A model generated the notes under the pieces. The model saw only the letters and a list, made by a program, of their open reading frames with translations. It made no database searches and had not been told where the DNA came from. A stretch of 64,000 nucleotides of DNA from the NCBI GenBank assembly GCA_045636925.1, contig JAZTYK010000025.1, forward strand, positions 1-64,000. Reading direction: 5' to 3'. This DNA is from JAZTYK01 sp045636925. GTDB lineage: Bacteria; Bacillota; Clostridia; Oscillospirales; Butyricicoccaceae. Each line of letters opens with the position of its first letter. Position 1 is the stretch's first letter. Positions 58,447-64,000 of this stretch are shown here, in pieces. The position numbers were made by a program, and so were the translations under genes.

Positions 58447-58872
58447 TCACTGCTCCTTTCTCACGGCTTCATACAGCTGCTCCAGCAAGGCAGCTACTTC
58501 TTCTTCCTTGCCGGCAGGCAGCGCCATACGCACCTGCGCCTCTGCCTTGCCGATCTCTTCCCGCATACGCAGGGCATATGTAATTCCCTTTTCGGTAAGA
58601 TATAGTTTGGCATAGCGCTGATCGTCACTGTCGGTCTCGCGATACACATAATCCTCCCGCAGCATTTCCTTCACCGTCTGGCTGATAGCCGCATAGGTTT
58701 TTTGCGTATGCTCGGAGATTTCCTTTTGGCTTGCACCAGGATTCCGGTGCAAATAGGACAAAATCCGGGCGTAAGGATCGGGAATACCGGCCTCGGCCGA
58801 GATCTTCCGTAGCCGCTCCCGCCAGGCGCGGTCCAGCTGCCGCACCATCAGCATCAAGGGTTTTCCGTTCAT
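58447..58872 (-). CDS. MarR-family regulator
   Basis: A 141-residue winged-helix regulator. ILSYLHRNPGASQKEISEHTQKTYAAISQTVKEML (about 38-72) is the helix-turn-helix and the wing follows at REDYVYRETDSDDQRYAKLYLTEKG. Long terminal helices make the dimer interface. It is the first gene of the operon with two ABC exporter halves, a common arrangement in which the regulator represses its own operon until a toxic ligand binds. A palindrome over the promoter supports this. GGGAGG precedes the ATG at 58872. Confidence 0.92.
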   Translation of the reverse strand: MNGKPLMLMVRQLDRAWRERLRKISAEAGIPDPYARILSYLHRNPGASQKEISEHTQKTYAAISQTVKEMLREDYVYRETDSDDQRYAKLYLTEKGITYALRMREEIGKAEAQVRMALPAGKEEEVAALLEQLYEAVRKEQ

Positions 58873-58924
58873 AGGTGCCTCCCAAAATCGACAATCAGTT
58901 AATCAATTAATTAATTCCTTAATT

Positions 58925-58953
58925 AGTTTACTGCAGTAAATGCTACTTGTCAA
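58925..58953 (-). promoter_or_regulatory. MarR operon promoter with overlapping palindrome
   Basis: Minus strand TTGACA (58948-58953), 17-base spacer, TAAACT (58925-58930). A perfect 14-bp palindrome TTTACTGCAGTAAA (58927-58940) covers the -10 box and part of the spacer, and a second symmetric run AATTAATTAATT lies just downstream of it. Both suit binding of the MarR dimer. Confidence 0.75.
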
Positions 58954-59053
58954 GTAAAAACTGCATCGCCCACGGAACCAGGCGATGCAGTTCACATATT
59001 TTTTATTTGCAACGAAATACGTACTGTTTTTTTGTTCCAAATCTCAAAGCACA

Positions 59054-59362
59054 TCAATGACGCACGGTTTTGATCAGGATACTGACCCATGCCGGACACC
59101 AAAGGACCAAATGGATGTAACAGGTCTTTTTATCCTTGCGTCCATATTTACGCCAGCTTTGCAGCAGAACAGCTGCAACGATCATCGTCCAGGGGAGAAA
59201 GATCAGCATGCCTGCCAGGGGGTCGGTAAAATACCGTTCTGTCACCATCACGTAAAACAGCAGCATCACCAGCCACGCAATTGCAATGATCCACAGGCCT
59301 ACAATGATCCGACCCAGCAGTGCATTCTGTCGGTCAGCCTTGCTTTGCGTTTTTTGTTTCAT
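59054..59362 (-). CDS. Small membrane protein coupled to MATE gene
   Basis: A 102-residue protein of unknown function with two hydrophobic segments (about 17-40 and 48-67) and a basic Cys-containing end (TCYIHLVLWCPAWV) that may form a third. Basic residues at both ends of the chain suggest that it lies in the cytoplasmic membrane. Its ATG overlaps the stop of the MATE gene by four bases (ATGA), so it is translated with it. It could be an accessory of the transporter; nothing in the sequence proves this. Confidence 0.6.
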   Translation of the reverse strand: MKQKTQSKADRQNALLGRIIVGLWIIAIAWLVMLLFYVMVTERYFTDPLAGMLIFLPWTMIVAAVLLQSWRKYGRKDKKTCYIHLVLWCPAWVSILIKTVRH

Positions 59363-60720
59363 TGCACATCCTCGCTTTCATCCGGCAAATACCGAACCGC
59401 GTGATAATAGCACAGTCCCAGATAAATGGCGGCGCCCACCCAAGCGCCTACTTCGGCGCCAAATACGCCGTAAATATAGCCGGTAGCTGCCACCACAAGA
59501 GCCAAACCCACGCGGGTGATAAACTCGATGATACCGGATACCATGGAGATCATGGCATTGCCCATCCCCTGCAGCGCCGCCTGATAAACATGCAGCAGAT
59601 ACAGTGCCGGCAGACATGCCGCCATGGCGCACAGATACCAATAGGCCACATCTCCTGCAACCTTTGCCAGTTCCGGGGTTTCGGTAGAGATAAACAGCAT
59701 GGTAATGGGGCGGCCGAAGACCACCATCACCAGCGCAATGGCTGCCGCAGTCACCAGACTCAGAACCACCGCGGAACGCATGCCGCGGCGAATGCGCTTA
59801 TTCTTTCCTGCGCCGTAGTTCTGCCCCACATAGGTGGTAACGGCATAGCCGTAGGAAATCGCGGCGATCTCCAGCACGCCGTAAAGCTTGTTGGTAGCGG
59901 TAAAGCCGGCAATAAAGCTCATGCCAAAGCCATTGACCACCGCCTGAATGCCCATGCCGCCCAGGGCAATGATGGTGTTTTTTCCTGCCACCGGAAGACC
60001 CATGCCCAACAAATCACGGCTGCGGGCAACATCGTGCCGCATCTGGCTTCTGTTAAAATGCAGCACCGGCGTTTTCCAAATGCGCCATGTGCACAAAAGG
60101 CCGGAAAGGCACTGGGCAACGACCGTCGCGACGGCCGCACCGGCAATACCCCAGCCCAACACAAATACCACCAGACAGTCCAGTACAATGTTTGTAGCAG
60201 CCGCTGTCATCATGGCCACCAGCGGTGTTTTGCTGTCACCGATGGCACGCAGGACAGAAGCGCAGAAATTGTAAAATACCATGGCAGGCATACCCGCCAT
60301 AATAATGCGGATATAGGTGCTTGCCATGCCGGTCAGATCTGCGGGCACACGCAAAAGCTGCAAGAACAGCGGAAGTCCCAGTTGTCCCAGCATGGTGCAG
60401 GCCAGCGCGATGAGAATACTGAGTCTTGCGGATTGCCCGATGCAATCCTGCAGTCCCTGACCGTCTCCCTCGCCGTACTTTTGCGCCATACGGACAGAAA
60501 ATCCCTGTGTAAGGCCCTGGGCAATACCCAGCATCAGCCAGCCAAGCCAGTCCACCGTGCCGATGGCTGCAAGAGCATCCATGCCCACGCCCTGACCTAC
60601 GATGGCGGTATCCACCACGGTATATAATTGCTGGAACACATTGCCCAGCATCAGCGGAATGGCAAAACGCACCAGCAGACCCATGGGCTTCCCCCGGGTC
60701 ATGTTTAAGGTTTTATGCAT
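59359..60720 (-). CDS. MATE-family efflux transporter (first)
   Basis: A 453-residue transporter with 12 predicted membrane helices in two six-helix halves. IPLMLGNVFQQLYTVVDTAIVGQ at the start and LGMGLPVAGKNTIIALGGMGIQAVVNGFG at the start of the second half are the MatE signatures. Such proteins export cationic compounds in exchange for Na+ or H+. GGGAGG places the start at ATG 60720; the frame is open 13 codons upstream. An extended -10 promoter lies upstream and a small membrane protein is coupled downstream. Confidence 0.9.
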   Translation of the reverse strand: MHKTLNMTRGKPMGLLVRFAIPLMLGNVFQQLYTVVDTAIVGQGVGMDALAAIGTVDWLGWLMLGIAQGLTQGFSVRMAQKYGEGDGQGLQDCIGQSARLSILIALACTMLGQLGLPLFLQLLRVPADLTGMASTYIRIIMAGMPAMVFYNFCASVLRAIGDSKTPLVAMMTAAATNIVLDCLVVFVLGWGIAGAAVATVVAQCLSGLLCTWRIWKTPVLHFNRSQMRHDVARSRDLLGMGLPVAGKNTIIALGGMGIQAVVNGFGMSFIAGFTATNKLYGVLEIAAISYGYAVTTYVGQNYGAGKNKRIRRGMRSAVVLSLVTAAAIALVMVVFGRPITMLFISTETPELAKVAGDVAYWYLCAMAACLPALYLLHVYQAALQGMGNAMISMVSGIIEFITRVGLALVVAATGYIYGVFGAEVGAWVGAAIYLGLCYYHAVRYLPDESEDVQ

Positions 60721-60757
60721 GGCGCGCCTCCCTTCCTTCGACATTGTTCGCCTGCAC

Positions 60758-60766
60758 ATTATAGCA
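60758..60766 (-). promoter_or_regulatory. Extended -10 promoter of MATE gene
   Basis: Minus strand TG-C-TATAAT with no clear -35, 38 bases before the ATG. Confidence 0.6.
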
Positions 60767-60852
60767 TAAGCACAGGGAAAATGGAAGTGTCCCGTCTGTT
60801 GAGCGCGCCGGATATTTCACAGATTGTTCACCTGCCTGCGCCCTTTCTGCCC

Positions 60853-60881
60853 TTGTGAAAACTCTCGCACAGCGATATAAT
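60853..60881 (+). promoter_or_regulatory. Promoter of alpha/beta hydrolase gene
   Basis: TTGTGA (60853-60858), 17-base spacer, TATAAT (60876-60881), 29 bases before the start. Confidence 0.8.
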
Positions 60882-60909
60882 GAATGCAGCATTGGAGGAG
60901 GTGAGCACC

Positions 60910-61881
60910 ATGGAGCATATTGGGATGATACTGGGCATCTGCGGCGGAATATTGGCGCTGGTGCTTTGTCTGCTTTTGGTATGCTTCTTCTTGGTGTTTT
61001 ATATTCCCACCCGACATCCCGAAAAAGACCCCTACCCCGTGCCCCAAGGCAAGCCTTATGAGCCGTATCACGAAAAGATGCGGGAATGGCTGAAGGCCGT
61101 TGATACCCTTCCGCGGGAGCAGGTATCCATCACTTCCTTTGACGGCTTGACCCTGCGGGGCTTATACTTTGAACAGGCACCCGACGCGCCCACCGAGCTG
61201 ATGTTTCACGGATACCGGGGCTCTGCCCGCCGGGATCTGGCCGGCGGTGTCATCCGTCGCATGGCGCTAGGGCACAATGTGATCCTCATCGACCAGCGCG
61301 CCGGCGGCGCAAGCGACGGACACATTACCACCTTTGGCATACGGGAGAGCCGCGATTGCCTGTGCTGGGTGGATTATGCCGTACAGCGTTTCGGCCCCCA
61401 CTGCAAGCTGATCCTCACCGGCATCTCCATGGGTGCTTCTACGGTGCTGATGGCAGCGGGCAATCCCCTGCCGCCCCAGGTGGTGGGTGTGCTGGCCGAT
61501 TGCGGCTACACCTCTGCCCGGGACATCATGTATCATGTGATGCAGCAGCTGCGCCTGCCCCCGGCTTTGCTGTATCCGCTGATCCGTCTTTCCGGACGGC
61601 TGTTTGGCGGCTTTGACATTGAAGACGCCGTTCCTCACAAGGCGCTGATGCAGTGCACCGTTCCTGTGATCTTTTACCACGGCGAAGACGATGCCTTTGT
61701 CCCCTGCCGCATGAGCCTGGAAAATTACGATGCCTGCGCCGCGCCCAAACGGCTGCACCTGACTCCCGGCGCTGGACACGGCATGAGCTATCCCACAGAT
61801 CCCGAGAGCTATATCGCCGCTCTGCGGGAGATGCGGATATTGTGGGGCATAGATACATCCCGGATGCAAGAAATCAAATAA
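60910..61881 (+). CDS. Membrane-anchored alpha/beta hydrolase
   Basis: A 323-residue serine hydrolase. An N-terminal membrane helix (about 5-32) anchors it. The catalytic domain has LMFHGYRGSARRD (oxyanion loop), VILIDQRAGGASDGH, the nucleophile elbow LTGISMGAST with the active Ser, YHGEDDAFVP with the Asp, and GAGHGMSY with the His. The pattern resembles YqkD/FrsA-like hydrolases; substrate unknown. GGAGGAGG lies before ATG 60910; an earlier ATG at 60880 would fall inside the promoter. It is a single-gene unit. Confidence 0.88.
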   Translation: MEHIGMILGICGGILALVLCLLLVCFFLVFYIPTRHPEKDPYPVPQGKPYEPYHEKMREWLKAVDTLPREQVSITSFDGLTLRGLYFEQAPDAPTELMFHGYRGSARRDLAGGVIRRMALGHNVILIDQRAGGASDGHITTFGIRESRDCLCWVDYAVQRFGPHCKLILTGISMGASTVLMAAGNPLPPQVVGVLADCGYTSARDIMYHVMQQLRLPPALLYPLIRLSGRLFGGFDIEDAVPHKALMQCTVPVIFYHGEDDAFVPCRMSLENYDACAAPKRLHLTPGAGHGMSYPTDPESYIAALREMRILWGIDTSRMQEIK

Positions 61882-61882
61882 C

Positions 61883-61918
61883 AAATCCCCATTTCTGCCT
61901 TGCAGAAATGGGGATTTT
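61883..61918. terminator. Bidirectional terminator
   Basis: AAATCCCCATTTCTGC and GCAGAAATGGGGATTTT form a 15-16 bp stem between the converging hydrolase and second MATE genes. Confidence 0.88.
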
Positions 61919-61925
61919 CGCTTGT

Positions 61926-63320
61926 TTAGTCAGAAACTGCTTTCGCTTGTTTTTCCTTCTCTTTTTTCGTCAGCATGGGCCAGACCGTGCACATCATAGT
62001 AACGAAGCTGGCCGTTCCGCCAATCAGGTTGGACACCGGCTCTGCCAAAAAGACACCGTCTACGCCAAGACCGCCTACATGCGGCAGCAGCAGGGTCAGG
62101 GGGAATACGATAAAAGCCTTGCGCAGCAGGGAGAAGAACACCGCATGGCGGGATTTACCCAGTGCCACAAAGGTGCTTTGTCCCGCAAACTGCATGGACA
62201 TAAAGAAGAACCCGAAGAAATACAACTGCATGGAATGGACACCCACTTCCCGCAGGGCGGGATCGCTGCTGAACAGCGAGATCAAAAACTCGGGATTTGC
62301 CAGCACCCAGATCCAGCACAGCACGGTAACGACTGTGCCGGTAATGGCGGTAAAGACAATACCCTTTTGCACCCGCTTATATTCCCGCGCACCGTAATTA
62401 AAACTCAGCACCGGCTGCGCGCCGTGGGTCAGACCGGTGACCGGCAGACTGAAAATCTCGCGCACCGAATTGATAACGGTCATGACACCAATGTACAAAT
62501 CGCCGCCCCAGTTTCGCAGGGTGGCATTGCAGGTCACCTGCACCAGACAGTTGGTGCCCGACATAATAAAGCCCGGCAGACCCAGACTGACGATCTCTCG
62601 CAGCAACTTGCCATCCAGTGCCATCTTTGCTTTCTGCAGCCGGAGCAGCGCCCGCTTGCCGGTGAGAAACAGCATGACCCAGGTGCAGGACACCGTTTGC
62701 GAGATGACGGTGGCCAACGCCGCGCCTTTCACGCCCATCTCCAGTGCAAAAATAAAGATGGGGTCTAAGATCACGTTCAGCACCGCACCGATGATGATGG
62801 TCAGCATACCCATGCGGGGAAAGCCCTGGGCATTGATAAATCCGTTCATACCGGTACTCAGCATGGCAAACAGCGTGCCTGCCAGATAAATCTGCAGGTA
62901 TGCGTTTGCGTATCCGTAAGTGGCATCACTGGCGCCAAACAAATACAAAATCGGCTTTTTGAATGTGTATCCGCACACCATCAGCACCACAGCCATGATG
63001 CAAAGCATCACAAAGGTGTTGTTCATAATTATTTCTGCCCGATCTTTTTCTCCCGCGCCTCGGGCAATGGAGAAAAGGGGTGTGCCGCCGGTGGAAAACA
63101 AATTACAAAATGCCGTGATCAGCGCAACAATGGGAAAAATCAGACCCACACCGGTGAGCGCCAGACTGGATGCGCCGGGCAAATGCCCCAGATAGATGCG
63201 GTCTACCACATTGTACAGCAGCTGTACCGACTGTGCGATGGTCAAGGGAATGGCCTGGCGAAGGATATTCCGCCACATTGCTCCCTTGGAAAAATCATTG
63301 CGTATGGCTGTTTCTGCCAT
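61926..63320 (-). CDS. MATE-family efflux transporter (second)
   Basis: A 464-residue transporter with 12 membrane helices. IPLTIAQSVQLLYNVVDRIYLGHLPG opens the first half, and LPGFIMSGTNCLVQVTCN the second. It is a diverged paralogue of the MATE protein at 59359-60720, closer to the NorM/DinF-like clostridial group with a conserved GGTPLFSIARGAGEKDRAE loop. The substrate is unknown. It follows msrA by 21 bases on the same strand, so msrA, this gene and the upstream HD-type gene may form one transcript. Confidence 0.9.
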   Translation of the reverse strand: MAETAIRNDFSKGAMWRNILRQAIPLTIAQSVQLLYNVVDRIYLGHLPGASSLALTGVGLIFPIVALITAFCNLFSTGGTPLFSIARGAGEKDRAEIIMNNTFVMLCIMAVVLMVCGYTFKKPILYLFGASDATYGYANAYLQIYLAGTLFAMLSTGMNGFINAQGFPRMGMLTIIIGAVLNVILDPIFIFALEMGVKGAALATVISQTVSCTWVMLFLTGKRALLRLQKAKMALDGKLLREIVSLGLPGFIMSGTNCLVQVTCNATLRNWGGDLYIGVMTVINSVREIFSLPVTGLTHGAQPVLSFNYGAREYKRVQKGIVFTAITGTVVTVLCWIWVLANPEFLISLFSSDPALREVGVHSMQLYFFGFFFMSMQFAGQSTFVALGKSRHAVFFSLLRKAFIVFPLTLLLPHVGGLGVDGVFLAEPVSNLIGGTASFVTMMCTVWPMLTKKEKEKQAKAVSD

Positions 63321-63341
63321 AAAAGAGATTCGCCTTCTTTC

Positions 63342-63851
63342 TTATGCCTCTGTGTCCTGCAGACGAAGTCTGCCGGAATCGATAAGTTCCTGCCGGAACT
63401 CCTCCGGATGCTTCAGGTAATAGTCCTGATGCTCCTCTTCCGCGGGGTAAAATGCCAGAAAGGGCTCTATGCTGATGCAGACCGGTTGTCCGGCGCTTTC
63501 CTCCAGCGCACGGATCTGCGCCAGCGCTTCCTCTCGCTGCTCATGGGACAGTGCATACACCGCCAAGGTGTAGGAATGCCCACGGTCGATAAACTGACCA
63601 CCGCCGTCAAAGGGATTTACTTCCCGCAGGAAGGTGGCAAACAGTTCTGCAAAAGAAACCTGCGCTGGGTCAAACTCGATGCGAATGGTCTCGCGGTGAC
63701 CGGTGTTCTGATTTTTTACATCCAGATAAGCAGGATTTACCTCATCACCGCCGGAATAGCCGCTGACCACATCGGACACGCCGGGCATTTCTTTGAACAC
63801 AGGGGTGATGCACCAAAAGCATCCGCCCGCAAAATATGCTGTCTCTAACAT
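63342..63851 (-). CDS. msrA: Peptide-methionine (S)-S-oxide reductase
   Basis: Repairs methionine-S-sulfoxide in proteins. The 169 residues contain the catalytic GCFWC motif (Cys11-Cys14), GYSGGDEVNPAY, GHRETIRIEFDP and EEEHQDYYLKHP near the C-terminus. The usual MsrA has FWG.E in the motif; the second Cys here (GCFWC) marks the clostridial selenoprotein-free subgroup, by my recollection. It lies between an HD-type hydrolase gene, five bases upstream, and a MATE gene. No msrB is fused or adjacent. Confidence 0.93.
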   Translation of the reverse strand: MLETAYFAGGCFWCITPVFKEMPGVSDVVSGYSGGDEVNPAYLDVKNQNTGHRETIRIEFDPAQVSFAELFATFLREVNPFDGGGQFIDRGHSYTLAVYALSHEQREEALAQIRALEESAGQPVCISIEPFLAFYPAEEEHQDYYLKHPEEFRQELIDSGRLRLQDTEA

Positions 63852-63856
63852 ATCTC

Positions 63857-64000
63857 TTATTCCTGATCCAGCAGCAGCTGCATGGCCTGCAGGTACTTTT
63901 CCCGTCTGGTCAACACCTGTTCAGTGACTTCGTCCATGCGGGACAAATCACTATTATGCCGCAGATCCGCCAGCTTGACAGCCGCCGCCACGGGATTCTT
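63857..64000 (-). CDS. C-terminus of HD-domain (RelA/SpoT-like) hydrolase, partial
   Basis: The last 47 codons of a gene that runs off the right edge. AVKLADLRHNSDLSRM is the hallmark of the final metal-binding helix in small HD-domain guanosine polyphosphate hydrolases and related phosphohydrolases, and the rest is a charged helix ending in LLDQE. The stop TAA lies five bases before the msrA start, so both genes are in one operon. The catalytic HD pair lies outside the window, so family rather than substrate is claimed. Confidence 0.65.
   Translation of the reverse strand, partial: KNPVAAAVKLADLRHNSDLSRMDEVTEQVLTRREKYLQAMQLLLDQE

Overview
The window reads as chromosomal DNA of an anaerobic, low-redox member of the Clostridia, most likely an Oscillospiraceae/Ruminococcaceae gut bacterium (Faecalibacterium, Gemmiger or Subdoligranulum type). 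Supporting signs are a SCIFF ranthipeptide cassette, a bacterial V-type ATPase operon, several small ferredoxin-type proteins, LytTR/GHKL signalling, Gram-positive SipW-type signal peptidases, strong GGAGG ribosome binding sites and sigma-A promoters, together with a GC content that is mostly well above 50 percent. The genus is inference; no rRNA is present.

Layout. 1-8.0 kb (minus strand): glnS (cut by the left edge) and gltX; a thioesterase, a PII-like protein and a DUF1538 membrane protein in one operon; a clpC-type unfoldase preceded by a coupled 36-codon ORF. 8.1-15 kb: a two-cluster ferredoxin, an Asp/Glu racemase, an XRE regulator with a membrane partner, an operon of phosphohexomutase, a hypothetical and a ferredoxin-fused aldo/keto reductase, and an HtrA protease. 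15.1-20.1 kb (minus): zinc ribbon, homoserine dehydrogenase, DNA polymerase IV, sirtuin, HAD phosphatase and lipid kinase. 20.2-22.1 kb (plus): tRNA-Gly(CCC), a low-GC DUF2703 gene that looks transferred, and a radical SAM protein.

22.2-34.6 kb holds the most unusual block: about 10 kb on the minus strand encoding a surface-fibre-like system. It has two SipW-type signal peptidases, several TasA/camelysin-like secreted proteins, one protein with an IPDTG sorting-like tail and a 1655-residue repeat protein, and it lies head-to-head with a LytTR/GHKL two-component system. The spacer between them carries a tandem 9-bp repeat, and two leader regions are rich in hairpins.

34.6-45 kb: a PLP racemase-like protein with a cytosolic class A beta-lactamase-fold protein, a SpoIIM-like protein, ispE, DUF378, a FabG-like reductase, an SLC13-like permease, ketopantoate reductase, the SCIFF precursor and maturase followed by an Orn/Lys/Arg-type decarboxylase, and free-methionine sulfoxide reductase. 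45.4-53.9 kb: a nine-gene V-type ATPase operon whose K subunit carries the residues of the Na+-binding family. 54-64 kb: a zinc-ribbon membrane protein, a MarR plus two-ABC-exporter operon with a palindromic operator, two MATE transporters, an alpha/beta hydrolase, msrA and the tail of an HD-type hydrolase cut by the right edge.

All product names come from reading motifs and recalled family features; no database search was run. Starts were moved to the codon with the best ribosome binding site where that differed from the longest reading frame.
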